From an uncultured bacterium (GTDB taxonomy: Bacteria > Planctomycetota > Phycisphaerae > Phycisphaerales > SM1A02), in contig CAIYOC010000189.1 in assembly GCA_903927725.1 (NCBI GenBank), forward strand, positions 1 through 37,563: a stretch of 37,563 nt of DNA, written 5' to 3'. The notes under the pieces were generated by a model. It was not told where the DNA came from. It worked only from the letters and a program-made list of their open reading frames with translations, and made no database searches. Made by a program: the position numbers and the translations under genes. Shown here in pieces: positions 9,682 through 20,064 of the stretch. Within the stretch, counting starts at the first letter, position 1, and each line of letters starts with the position of its first letter.

Positions 9682-11325
9682 TCAGTGCACCGCCACCTTG
9701 CGCCACGCCCACCACACGATCGCTGCCACAGCGGCGTTGCCCGACCACATCACCAGGAACCCCCAGACGAGCGCACCGTCACGCATCGAGTGCTGGCCCG
9801 AGTTGATGAGCAGGATGTCGATGATCGCCGGCACGAACGCGATCGCGTAGACGAGCAGCGGGCTCGAGCGTCGCATCTGCACGGCCAGTACGGCACCCAT
9901 CAGCAGGAGCAGCGGCGCACAGACCGCCTGCGCCAAGCGCATCCACGCGTGCGCCGTGGCCTCCCACACGACCTCGCGCCGCAGGTTGGCCCAAGCACCG
10001 GCCGTGGACCCGATCGACTTCGCGATCGGGCCAAGCAGTGCCGTGCTCTGCGATGCAGCGAGCGCGTCATTCTCGAGCGCATCTGCGGTCATCGATGCCA
10101 CGGGCAGCGTCATGTCTGGACGCACGCCGTCCAAGGTCTCGGGCCAGCTGGACGAGAGCCCTTCCACCGTGGGCTGCATGAGCGTGATCGTCAGGCGCAC
10201 TGCCGTCGCCGGATCATCGCCGCGGTCGAGCGGGGCAAGCTCGAATCGCGCCGAGGCTCCACGGCCTCGACGGAGCAGCCGGCCTTCCTGGCTCTCCTCG
10301 ATGATGACCGAGCCACCCGGCGCACCCACCGCCTGGCCACCCTGGATGCCCGCAGCTCGGAGCTCATAGCGGCGGCCCGAGCGGTCATCCACGAACGGCA
10401 CGGCGATCCCGCGACGAAGCTGAGCATCGGCGAGCGCCAAGGCTCGAGCACTGCGGACCATGCGGGCGATCTCGGCACGCCGCTGGGCGCTGTCGACGCT
10501 CACGTCCGGATTGCGCATCATCGACACGAGGTCGAGCAGGTTGGCCATGTTGGGGCTTCGCTCCGAAGCGCTCTGCACCTCGACCGCGTCCGGGTTGGCC
10601 TCGGGAACGAACGCCACGGTCCCATCGAGCAGACGCACCACGTTGACCTGGCGCATCGACGCCTTCATGAGCAGGCGCGACTGGCCCGCGCGGCCCTCGA
10701 CGCGATATAGGTCCACCACCGCCGACTCGGCCACGAACTCGGTCTCGGGCACCCCGCCCGGGCCGAACTCGACCGCAACCACGCCCCGCATGCCGATGCG
10801 GTCAGCCACGCCATCGGGCGCGTCAAGCAATTCGGCCTGGTCGGCATAGACCATCATGCGGCCGGCGTTGAACGCCTTGCCGTCGCGCACGGTCGCCACG
10901 AAGACCGCGGCGGCATCCTGCGTGATGACGGACTTCATCGCGGCCCAGAACGGCGGGATCACCGCATTCACGAGGATCGCCATGATGATCGCCAGCGCCA
11001 CGCCCAGGACCAGGTGCGGCCTGAAGATGCTGCGGTAGCTCAGGCCCGACACGCTCATGGCCAGGAACTCGTTGTCCGAGACCATGCGGTGCGTGACGAG
11101 CGTGGCGGCGAACCCGCCGGCGAAGGGCAGCGCGAACTGCAGCATGGGCACCGTCGCGAGCGCCACGTACTTCGCCACCCCGAACGGGCCAAGGAGATTC
11201 TGTGCAAGCGGACGAATGACCGCTCCGAAGGCGACCACGATCACCATGACGGTCGTGGTGAGCACGAGCACCTTCGTGATCTCCGCGATCACATGCCGGA
11301 CCAGGATGCTGGAGTCGGTGCGCAT
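9682..11325 (-). CDS. LptF/LptG family (YjgP/YjgQ) permease with enlarged central domain
   Basis: ATG at 11325; MRTDSSILVRHVIAEITKVLVLTTTVMVIVVAFGAVI...THRMVSDNEFLAMSVSGLSYRSIFRPHLVLGV; about 7 bp from the adjacent LptF/G gene. Confidence 0.83.
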   Translation of the reverse strand: MRTDSSILVRHVIAEITKVLVLTTTVMVIVVAFGAVIRPLAQNLLGPFGVAKYVALATVPMLQFALPFAGGFAATLVTHRMVSDNEFLAMSVSGLSYRSIFRPHLVLGVALAIIMAILVNAVIPPFWAAMKSVITQDAAAVFVATVRDGKAFNAGRMMVYADQAELLDAPDGVADRIGMRGVVAVEFGPGGVPETEFVAESAVVDLYRVEGRAGQSRLLMKASMRQVNVVRLLDGTVAFVPEANPDAVEVQSASERSPNMANLLDLVSMMRNPDVSVDSAQRRAEIARMVRSARALALADAQLRRGIAVPFVDDRSGRRYELRAAGIQGGQAVGAPGGSVIIEESQEGRLLRRGRGASARFELAPLDRGDDPATAVRLTITLMQPTVEGLSSSWPETLDGVRPDMTLPVASMTADALENDALAASQSTALLGPIAKSIGSTAGAWANLRREVVWEATAHAWMRLAQAVCAPLLLLMGAVLAVQMRRSSPLLVYAIAFVPAIIDILLINSGQHSMRDGALVWGFLVMWSGNAAVAAIVWWAWRKVAVH

Positions 11326-11332
11326 GGTGCGA

Positions 11333-12718
<1,386 letters not shown>

Positions 12719-12913
12719 GCGTGGAGTGTATGGACTCCGGCGAGGGACAATCGTCGATGCACGACGCCGGAGCATGCCGATGAACCATCGTCGGGCGTGT
12801 ACGGAACCCCGGCACTTGGGTACGATCGAACGACGCCGGGAACGGATGCCCGGCGGATGCACTCAAGGCACGAGTCGTGGTTCGGAAGGCGTGGCCAGGA
12901 AGGCGTGAATCGC

Positions 12914-14422
12914 ATGCGGAGCGAAGCAGCTGGGCAGTGTGGCTCGGGCACGGCGCCCTCGGCGTCGACCGATCCGGTCTTCGGCGGGAAGCGCGTCCAT
13001 TTCATCGGGATCGGCGGGTCGGGCATGAGCGGGCTCGCGCAGCTCCTGCAGCGACGCGGCGCGCGCGTCAGCGGTACCGACCAGTCTTGGAGCGATGTGC
13101 TCGATCGGCTTGGCGGTGATGGGATCACCGTCTCGGTCGATGCGCAGCCCACCGAGCTGCCCGAATGCGACCTCGTGGTGGCCAGCGCAGCCGTCAAGGA
13201 TCACCACCCCCTGCTCCAAGCCGCCCGACGCCACGGCATCGAGGTCCTGAACTACGCGCAGGCGCTCGGCCGCGTGATGATCGGCCGCACTGGCATCTCG
13301 ATCGCCGGAACGCACGGCAAGAGCACCACCACCGGCATGCTGGCGCACGTGCTCATCACCTCGGGCGTCGATCCCAGCTTCATCGTGGGTGCGACCTGCA
13401 ACCAGATCGGCGGCGGCAGCCGCGTGGGCACCGAACGGATTCCCGCCGGTTCGCTCGCGGGCGCCCCCGGGGTCATGGTCGCGGAAGCGTGCGAGTACAA
13501 CCGCTCGTTCCACAGCCACCGCCCCACGCTGGCCCTGATCAACAACATCGAGGAAGACCACCTCGACTTCTACACCGGCGGCCTCGACGAGATCATCGCC
13601 TCGTTCAACGCGTTCGCGGCACGCCTGCCCGATCGCACGCAGGGCGGCCGGCTGCTGATCGCGCACGATGGCGCCCACCGTCGCCGCGTGACCGCCGGGC
13701 TGTCGTGCGCCGTCAGTTCCTTCGGCTTCGCGGCCCTCGCCGACTATCGCGTGCAGTTCGATGCCCAGAGCCGCGAATGCAGCGTGTCGCACCGTGGGTC
13801 CGAACTGCTGCGCTGGACGAGCCGACTGCTGGGCGACCACAACGTGCTCAACTCCGCGGCGGCAGGGATCCTGGCCACATGGGTCGGAGCCGACCGGGCG
13901 CGCATTGAAGAGGGCCTGTCCACCTTCGGTGGCGTGGACCGCCGGCTGCAGCACATGGGCGACCGCTCGCCGGCGACTGGCGGCACGGTGCGCGTATACG
14001 ACGACTACGGCCACCATCCGACCGAGGTCGATGCCACGCTGCGCGCGATCCGTGCCGGGCTTGCCCCCACGAGGCTGCTCTGCGTGTTCCAGCCGCACCA
14101 GCACAGCCGCACGCGCCATCTGCTTGATGAGTTCGCGCAGTCCTTCGGCCACGCCGACATCGTGCTCGTGCCCGACATCTACTTCGTTCGCGACAGCGCC
14201 GAGGACGCGCAGAGCGTGTCCAGCGCCGACCTCGTCGCCAAGTTGCGCGATCGCGGCGCACAGGCCTGGCACATCCCATCCTTCGAGGGGATCGTGCAGC
14301 GGCTGGACGAGATCGCGCAGGACGGCGACTTGGTCGTCGTCATGGGAGCGGGCCCGGTGTGGGAGATCGGCCGTGATTGGCTGGCTCGGGCGGCGGCCCC
14401 GGCAACCGGGCCGAAGCCGTGA
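12914..14422 (+). CDS. murC: UDP-N-acetylmuramate--L-alanine ligase
   Basis: VHFIGIGGSGMSGLAQLLQRRGARVSGTDQSWS, GISIAGTHGKSTTTGMLAHVL, ALINNIEEDHLDFY, DDYGHHPTEVDATLRAIR, VFQPHQHSRTRHLLDEFAQSF. Upstream part of the tracked ORF (11057-12913) is a shadow of the opposite strand. Confidence 0.95.
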   Translation: MRSEAAGQCGSGTAPSASTDPVFGGKRVHFIGIGGSGMSGLAQLLQRRGARVSGTDQSWSDVLDRLGGDGITVSVDAQPTELPECDLVVASAAVKDHHPLLQAARRHGIEVLNYAQALGRVMIGRTGISIAGTHGKSTTTGMLAHVLITSGVDPSFIVGATCNQIGGGSRVGTERIPAGSLAGAPGVMVAEACEYNRSFHSHRPTLALINNIEEDHLDFYTGGLDEIIASFNAFAARLPDRTQGGRLLIAHDGAHRRRVTAGLSCAVSSFGFAALADYRVQFDAQSRECSVSHRGSELLRWTSRLLGDHNVLNSAAAGILATWVGADRARIEEGLSTFGGVDRRLQHMGDRSPATGGTVRVYDDYGHHPTEVDATLRAIRAGLAPTRLLCVFQPHQHSRTRHLLDEFAQSFGHADIVLVPDIYFVRDSAEDAQSVSSADLVAKLRDRGAQAWHIPSFEGIVQRLDEIAQDGDLVVVMGAGPVWEIGRDWLARAAAPATGPKP

Positions 14423-14430
14423 GCGCAACC

Positions 14431-15375
14431 ATGGATCGCCACTGGACGAGCCTCTTCAGCGACCTTGATGTCCAGGTGCAGGCCGATGCGCCGCTTGGGC
14501 CGCTCACCTGGTTCGGCGTCGGCGGCCGCGCCGACGCTCTGGTGACGCCCCGCTCGCCGGAGGCGCTCGCCGAGCTGGTGCGACGCTGCCGCCACAACCA
14601 GGTCCGTGTGCGCGTGCTTGGCTCGGGCGCGAACCTGCTGGTCGATGACGCCGGCGTCGAGGGCGTGGTGATCAGCCTGAACCACGAGTCGTTCGCTTCA
14701 CTCGAGGTCAACACCGAGGGCGGCATCGAACTCATGAAGGTCGGTGCCGGGCATGACCTGATGAAGCTCGTGACCGAGTGCGCCCGCCGCGGCCTCGCCG
14801 GGATCGAGGGCATGACCGGGATTCCGGCGCAGATCGGCGGCGCACTCGCGATGAATGCGGGCGGCCGCTACGGCGAGATCGGCGATGCGGTGCATGCAGT
14901 GGCGATCGTGCGCCCCGATGGCGAGTTGCGCGTGTATGCCAAGTCCGAGCTGCACTTCGCGTACCGACACGCCACGCTCCCCGAGGGCGTCATCGCATGG
15001 GCCACCTTCTCCATGCGCGAGGACAACCCGCTGGCCGTGCGCGCGCGCGTGCAGGAGTACATGGCCTACAAGAAGTCCGTCCAGCCGATGTCCAACAGCG
15101 CCGCAGGCTGCATGTTCAAGAACCCCGTTGATCCGTCGACGGGCCAGCGCGTGAGCGCGGGCAAGCTCATCGACGATGCGGGGCTCAAGGGGCACCGGTT
15201 CGGGAAGGCGTTCATCAGCGAGCGCCACGCGAACTTCTTCACCTGCGAGCCGGGCGCCCGCACCGACGACCTGCGCGAACTCGTGCGCGTCGCCCAGGGC
15301 GCCGTGCGCGATCGCACCGGGCTTGGCCTCGAGACCGAAGTGGTCTTCTGGAGCCGACACGGGGACGGCTCATGA
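14431..15375 (+). CDS. murB: UDP-N-acetylenolpyruvoylglucosamine reductase
   Basis: PLGPLTWFGVGGRADALVTPRS, LGSGANLLVDDAGVEGVVISL, GIEGMTGIPAQIGGALAMNAGGRYGEI, AAGCMFKNP. An in-frame GTG at 14419 overlapping the murC stop is an alternative start. Confidence 0.93.
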   Translation: MDRHWTSLFSDLDVQVQADAPLGPLTWFGVGGRADALVTPRSPEALAELVRRCRHNQVRVRVLGSGANLLVDDAGVEGVVISLNHESFASLEVNTEGGIELMKVGAGHDLMKLVTECARRGLAGIEGMTGIPAQIGGALAMNAGGRYGEIGDAVHAVAIVRPDGELRVYAKSELHFAYRHATLPEGVIAWATFSMREDNPLAVRARVQEYMAYKKSVQPMSNSAAGCMFKNPVDPSTGQRVSAGKLIDDAGLKGHRFGKAFISERHANFFTCEPGARTDDLRELVRVAQGAVRDRTGLGLETEVVFWSRHGDGS

Positions 15376-16280
15376 CCCGCACGAGCGTGCTGGTCCTGAA
15401 GGGCGGCCCCGACGCCGAGCGCGAGGTGAGCCTGCGCAGCGGCGGCCGCGTCGCCCAGGCGCTCCGCGACGACGGCACCTTCGACGTGATCGAGTTGGCG
15501 ATCGATGCCGCGAGCGCAGATGAGCTTGCCGCGCTGCAAGGCGACGTCGTCTTCCCCGTCCTGCACGGGCCATGGGGCGAGGGCGGGCCGCTGCAAGAAC
15601 TGCTCGAGGCCGCAGGGCGGCCGTTCGTCGGATGTGGCTCGAATGCGGCGCGCATCGCCATGGACAAGGCCGCCACCAAGACCATCGCGGCGCGTGCCGG
15701 CGTGCCAACACCGCGCGCCCGTGTGCTGCGCGCGGGTGACGAGCTCGACCTTGAGCCACCGGTCGTCCTCAAGCCCAGCAACGATGGCTCGAGCGTCGAC
15801 CTCTTCGTCTGCCACGATCGTGCTGCGGTCGACCAAGCCCTGGCCACCGCGTTCACCCGGCGCGAACTCATGCTGGCCGAGGAGTTCATCACTGGTCGCG
15901 AGATCACGGTCGGCTGGCTCAACGGCCGCGCGCTGCCGATCGTCGAGATCGTCCCCGCCGAGGGGCTCTATGACTACGAAGCCAAGTACGTCCGCAAGGA
16001 CACGCGCTACGTGCTGGACCCGGAGCTGCCGCCCGGGGTGGCCGAGCGCGCGCAGGCGGCGACCGTCGAGGTGTGCCGAGCCTTGGGCTGCCGGCACATC
16101 TCGCGAGTTGACTTCATGATCGACGACCGAGGCCCCTGGATGCTTGAAGTCAACACCATGCCCGGCATGACCGACACGAGCCTGGTCCCGAAGGCCGCTG
16201 CGCATGCTGGCCTGCCCTTCCCGGCGCTCTGCCGAACGCTGGTGGAGTGCGCTCTGGCCGATCGCTCGCGGCGGCCCTGA
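15372..16280 (+). CDS. ddl: D-alanine--D-alanine ligase
   Basis: VLKGGPDAEREVSLRSGGRVAQALRDDG, FPVLHGPWGEGGPLQELLEAAGRPFVGCGSNAARIAMDK, FMIDDRGPWMLEVNTMPGMTDTSLVPKAA. ATGA overlap with murB. Confidence 0.95.
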   Translation: MTRTSVLVLKGGPDAEREVSLRSGGRVAQALRDDGTFDVIELAIDAASADELAALQGDVVFPVLHGPWGEGGPLQELLEAAGRPFVGCGSNAARIAMDKAATKTIAARAGVPTPRARVLRAGDELDLEPPVVLKPSNDGSSVDLFVCHDRAAVDQALATAFTRRELMLAEEFITGREITVGWLNGRALPIVEIVPAEGLYDYEAKYVRKDTRYVLDPELPPGVAERAQAATVEVCRALGCRHISRVDFMIDDRGPWMLEVNTMPGMTDTSLVPKAAAHAGLPFPALCRTLVECALADRSRRP

Positions 16281-16321
16281 ATTCTCGACCACGCAGCGAC
16301 GATTGGCCGATAGTCGCCCTC

Positions 16322-17158
16322 ATGGCGTCACGTTCGTCGTCGTCCAAGGCACCTGAAGCATCGTGGCGGGCTACCGCCGAGCGCATCGCCGGCATCGGTG
16401 CATGGGTCGGCTGCGCCGCCGTCATCGTCATCCTGGCCACGGTGGTGCTCCCGCGCCTGCGCGGATCCGCCTACGGATCCACGTCGGCGCGGACCGCGAT
16501 CCGCTTCCCCAACGCCCCCCGTTGGATGACGACTGCCGAGATGAAGCCGATCGAGGATGCCGCGCAGTCGATCGTTGCCACCGGCAACGGACGGGACATG
16601 CTGCAGACCCTGCAGCGCTACCTCGAGTCGACCGGTTGGTTCGAGTCCGTGGAGCAGGTGCGCCTGGTCGACCACGACGGCATCGAGGTCCTTGCGACCT
16701 ACGCCACCCCCACTGCACTCGTGGCTGATGGCAGCATCGATCACCTCTGCGACGCTCGAGGCCACCGCATGGCGCGCGACTATCGCGCGAAGGATGGCCC
16801 AACGCTTGTTCGCGTGCTCGGCGTTGCGGGGCCGACCCCCGCGGTGGCGGCCGCATGGCATGGCCCAGCCCTGAAGGATGCGATCGACCTGCTCCAGACA
16901 ATCGATGCACAGCCGTGGCGAGGCCAAGTCGCCGCGATCGGCGTGGGTCGTCACGCCAAGGACGGTTCGCTCGAACTCGTGACGACCGGTGGCAGCACCA
17001 TCGTGTGGGGCCGGGCTCCTTCGGCAGCATCGCCGGCCGAAGTGCCGACGGGCCAGAAGCTGGAGTACCTTTCGTTCCTGTATGCCAAGCACGGGCGCAT
17101 CGACCACGGCCACCCCACGAGCATCGACGTCCGGGTGGACTGCGCCAGCGCCCGCTGA
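16322..17158 (+). CDS. Putative divergent FtsQ/DivIB-like protein (single N-terminal TM plus POTRA-like region)
   Basis: Located immediately after murC-murB-ddl; one N-terminal TM (IGAWVGCAAVIVILATVVLP); LQRYLESTGWFESVEQVRLVDHDGIEVLATYATPTALVADGSIDHLCDARGHRMA resembles the POTRA and following strand of FtsQ. Confidence 0.65.
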   Translation: MASRSSSSKAPEASWRATAERIAGIGAWVGCAAVIVILATVVLPRLRGSAYGSTSARTAIRFPNAPRWMTTAEMKPIEDAAQSIVATGNGRDMLQTLQRYLESTGWFESVEQVRLVDHDGIEVLATYATPTALVADGSIDHLCDARGHRMARDYRAKDGPTLVRVLGVAGPTPAVAAAWHGPALKDAIDLLQTIDAQPWRGQVAAIGVGRHAKDGSLELVTTGGSTIVWGRAPSAASPAEVPTGQKLEYLSFLYAKHGRIDHGHPTSIDVRVDCASAR

Positions 17159-17189
17159 ACGCACCCCCACGCCCCTGCCGCGCTGGCTC

Positions 17190-17813
17190 GTGATCGCGGC
17201 GTTCTGCTGGCTCGCTGCATCGTGGGCGATCAGCACGGGCTTCATGACACCATCCACGGCAACTCGTGCGAGCGTGGCCCACGCCGTGCAGGTCTTCACG
17301 CTGATGGTGGCCGCGGGCGCCGTGGTCGGTTGGCCGCTGGCACGCCTGAGCCTGCGCAGGCCCGGGTCCATCATGCGGACCGTCGTGCTTGACGCGATCA
17401 CGATCGTCGTGCTCCTGCACGTCACGATCTTCCCGCTTCGGGCGATCTCGGGATGGAGCCGCGATCGTCTGCTGCTCCTGGATGCAAGCCTGATGTCCGC
17501 GATCGCCATCGTGGCCAGCGTGCTGCTGGTCGGCTTGCGCACGGATCGAACGGTGCGACGAGCGCTGGCCGGCATGGCGATCGTGCTGCTTGCTGCCGGA
17601 CCCGAGGCCCCCTGGATCGCGCTTGGATTCCAAGCACCGAGCGTGGCTCGCGCATTGCCTGGTGCGCTCTCGGTGGCCTGGTCACTGTCCGACCCGAGCC
17701 CCGGTCCGGTGAGTGCTGCCATGACGAGCGACACACTGGCAACAGCCATCATCGCCGGGGCAGTGCTCTGCACGGCGCTGGCTTGGTCACGTCGTGCCGT
17801 CACGCTTGCGTGA
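17190..17813 (+). CDS. Polytopic membrane protein of unknown function
   Basis: Hydrophobic ORF (WLVIAAFCWLAASWAIST..., TLMVAAGAVVGWPLARL..., TVVLDAITIVVLLHVTIFPLRAI, LMSAIAIVASVLLVGL). Start uncertain; GTG 17190 chosen to avoid overlap with the upstream gene. Confidence 0.55.
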   Translation: MIAAFCWLAASWAISTGFMTPSTATRASVAHAVQVFTLMVAAGAVVGWPLARLSLRRPGSIMRTVVLDAITIVVLLHVTIFPLRAISGWSRDRLLLLDASLMSAIAIVASVLLVGLRTDRTVRRALAGMAIVLLAAGPEAPWIALGFQAPSVARALPGALSVAWSLSDPSPGPVSAAMTSDTLATAIIAGAVLCTALAWSRRAVTLA

Positions 17814-17840
17814 CGTGGCCAATGGGGCTACCTTTTCCCC

Positions 17841-18305
17841 ATGGAACTCGTGACGCGGGCTGACAAGGAGCGCCTTGAGGCGCAACTGGCGGCGCTTCGG
17901 GCGCTCGACAAGCAGCTCGTGGAGCGCATTGCCGAGGCACGCGCCCAAGGCGACCTGCGCGAGAACGCCGACTACCACGCTTCGCGCGAGGACAAGTCGA
18001 TCAACGACGCCAAGATCCGCGAACTCGAGGCCCGCCTGGCCGGCGTGCAGGTGGTGGATCAGTCGGAGATGCCCAGCGACATGGTGTTCCTCGGCGCCGA
18101 GATCACCATCCGCGACGAGACTTCTGGCCGAGAAGACCGCTACAAGATCGTGAGCAGCCTGACCGACGCGGACGAATTGCCGTACCGCGAGGTCACTTCC
18201 ACCGGCCCGATGGGCCAAGCCCTCATGAAGGCCCGCGTCGGCGACACCGTGCGCGTGAACCTGCCCAAGGGCGAGAAGCGGCTGACCATCATCATCATCC
18301 ACTAA
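17841..18305 (+). CDS. greA: Transcription elongation factor GreA
   Basis: MELVTRADKERLEAQLAAL...RIAEARAQGDLRENADYHASREDKSINDAKIRELEARL...SSTGPMGQALMKARVGDTVRVNLPKG-like GreA signature (ENADYHAA/S-like; GD.V). Confidence 0.95.
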   Translation: MELVTRADKERLEAQLAALRALDKQLVERIAEARAQGDLRENADYHASREDKSINDAKIRELEARLAGVQVVDQSEMPSDMVFLGAEITIRDETSGREDRYKIVSSLTDADELPYREVTSTGPMGQALMKARVGDTVRVNLPKGEKRLTIIIIH

Positions 18306-18308
18306 ATG

Positions 18309-18390
18309 AGTCACGGCCCTTCGGCCGTGAGGATTGAGTCACGGCTCCCAGGCCGTAAGGATTGTTTCGCGGCCCTAAGGCCGCGAATCG
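18309..18390. repeat. Three tandem GC-rich hairpins between convergent genes (possible bidirectional termination region)
   Basis: TCACGGCC-CTTC-GGCCGTGA (18311-18330), ACGGC-TCCCAG-GCCGT (18341-18356), TTCGCGGCC-CTAA-GGCCGCGAA (18366-18387), separated by near-identical AGGATTG spacers. Confidence 0.8.
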
Positions 18391-18393
18391 CGC

Positions 18394-20064
18394 TCAGGGA
18401 GCGCCGCGATCGAGGACGATTCGACGCCCGGGCTCGGTCGTGGCGACCTGTTCGAAGCCGTCCGGCCAACACACCGTGACCTTCACCGGCCCCTTCCCCG
18501 GCAGGCCCAGGTGGGCCTCTGGCGAGAACGTCGATTGGAACGGTCCGCCGCCAGCGAGCCAACGCCGCTGCACCAGGCCAGACTGTTCCGCCGTGATCAT
18601 CGCACCGACCGCACGGTGATTGCGCGACCCCGCACGCGTGTCGCGCAGGCTCACCACCAGCCAGTCACCCTTGACGTCATGATCGTTGCGCAGGACGCGC
18701 AGCGGACCGTTGAGTTCGCCGATCACCGCATCGACATCGCCGTCGCCATCCAAGTCCCCGAACACCGCCGTGCGATCACGATGCGGTGCGGCCAACCACG
18801 CAGCATCGCTGCGCAACGGCGAGAACCGCTTTCCCGTGCGCTCCAGCACCAATCGCGGCTGTGCGTACTCGGAGTCGAACGTGGCCTTGGTCGCGTTGGG
18901 ATAGACGTGCCCGTTGACCGTGAAGAGGTCCTCGTCGCCATCGTGGTCCAGGTCCGCAAAGACCGAGGCCCAACCGCACAGCGCCCGCGATGGCGCGCCG
19001 GTGCCGTACTGGCTCGAACGGTCATCCCAGAAGCCATCGGTGCGATTGAGGAAGAGCGTGTTGGTGTCGCTCGAGAAGACCGTGGCGTGCAGGTCCGGGC
19101 GGCCGTTGCCATCCACATCGCCCAGCGCGACGCCCATGGTGGCCTGCTCGATGCCTTCAAGGTTGGTGCTGCAGCCCATGCGGCGTGCGCGCTCCGCGAA
19201 CCTGAAGCCGCCTTGGTTGACGTGCAGGTGATTGCCGCTCGAGTCGTTGCCCACGAAGAGATCGACGAGCCCGTCGCCAGTGAAGTCGCACGCGATCACG
19301 TTGAGTCCGAACCCGGGCGCCACCGCACCGACGCCGCTCGCCTCCGTCACGTCGGTGAACCGGTCGCCATCGTTGCGCAGCACGACATCCTGCAGCGGCA
19401 TCAGGCCCTTGGGGCCATTGATGACGGGCTGCCCCTTGAACATCGCAGGCGCCAAAGGCTTGGCGGGGTCGTAGTCGACGTAGCGAGCGACGTAGAGATC
19501 AAGGTCGGAGTCCCCGTCGAGGTCCGCCAGCGCGCACCCCGTGCTCCAGCCTCCCGGCCCAGCCGCACCCCAGCGCTCGGTCGCGTCGATGAAACGCCCA
19601 CCGCCGCGGTTCAGCCAGAGGGCGTTGCGTCCGAAGCCCGCGATGAACAGGTCATCGCGACGGTCACCGTCGACATCTCCGGCTGCCACGCCGAACGACC
19701 AGCCGCGATGCATGAGACCGCTCTGCTGCGTGATGTCAGTGAACCGGAGGTCACCATCGTTGCGCCAGAGCCGGGCTCCCGGGCCCTGCATGGGGTCGGC
19801 GAGCGTGGCGCCATTGGGCATGAAGAGATCAAGGTCGCCATCGTCATCGACATCGATCAGCGCAAGCCCCCCACCCTTCACCTCAAGGATCTGCGAACTC
19901 GGCTGCGCTCCACTGGTCATGGTCGCCTGGATGCCCGTCGATGCCGTGACGTCCGTGAAGCCGATTGGCTTGGTGGTCGCCTCAGGCGCCGGAACCTGCG
20001 TTGTGGCCGCGGGAAGGAGCACATGGCTGGCCACGATCGCCAGGGCCACCAACGCTGCGGCCAT
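18394..20064 (-). CDS. FG-GAP/VCBS repeat protein with ASPIC/UnbV C-terminal domain (CRTAC1-like)
   Basis: ATG at 20064 overlapping the upstream TGA; N-terminal TM/signal; repeats such as GLALIDVDDDGDLDLFMPNG, GVAAGDVDGDRRDDLFIAG, ALADLDGDSDLDLYVARY; C-terminal HRAVGAMITAEQSGLVQRRWLAGGGPFQSTFSPEAHLGLPGKGPVKVTVCWPDG. Confidence 0.9.
   Translation of the reverse strand: MAAALVALAIVASHVLLPAATTQVPAPEATTKPIGFTDVTASTGIQATMTSGAQPSSQILEVKGGGLALIDVDDDGDLDLFMPNGATLADPMQGPGARLWRNDGDLRFTDITQQSGLMHRGWSFGVAAGDVDGDRRDDLFIAGFGRNALWLNRGGGRFIDATERWGAAGPGGWSTGCALADLDGDSDLDLYVARYVDYDPAKPLAPAMFKGQPVINGPKGLMPLQDVVLRNDGDRFTDVTEASGVGAVAPGFGLNVIACDFTGDGLVDLFVGNDSSGNHLHVNQGGFRFAERARRMGCSTNLEGIEQATMGVALGDVDGNGRPDLHATVFSSDTNTLFLNRTDGFWDDRSSQYGTGAPSRALCGWASVFADLDHDGDEDLFTVNGHVYPNATKATFDSEYAQPRLVLERTGKRFSPLRSDAAWLAAPHRDRTAVFGDLDGDGDVDAVIGELNGPLRVLRNDHDVKGDWLVVSLRDTRAGSRNHRAVGAMITAEQSGLVQRRWLAGGGPFQSTFSPEAHLGLPGKGPVKVTVCWPDGFEQVATTEPGRRIVLDRGAP

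Noticed and set aside
8731-10710. 659-aa + strand ORF
   Set aside because: Antisense to two LptF/LptG-family genes; low-complexity Arg/Ser-rich translation without domain signal.
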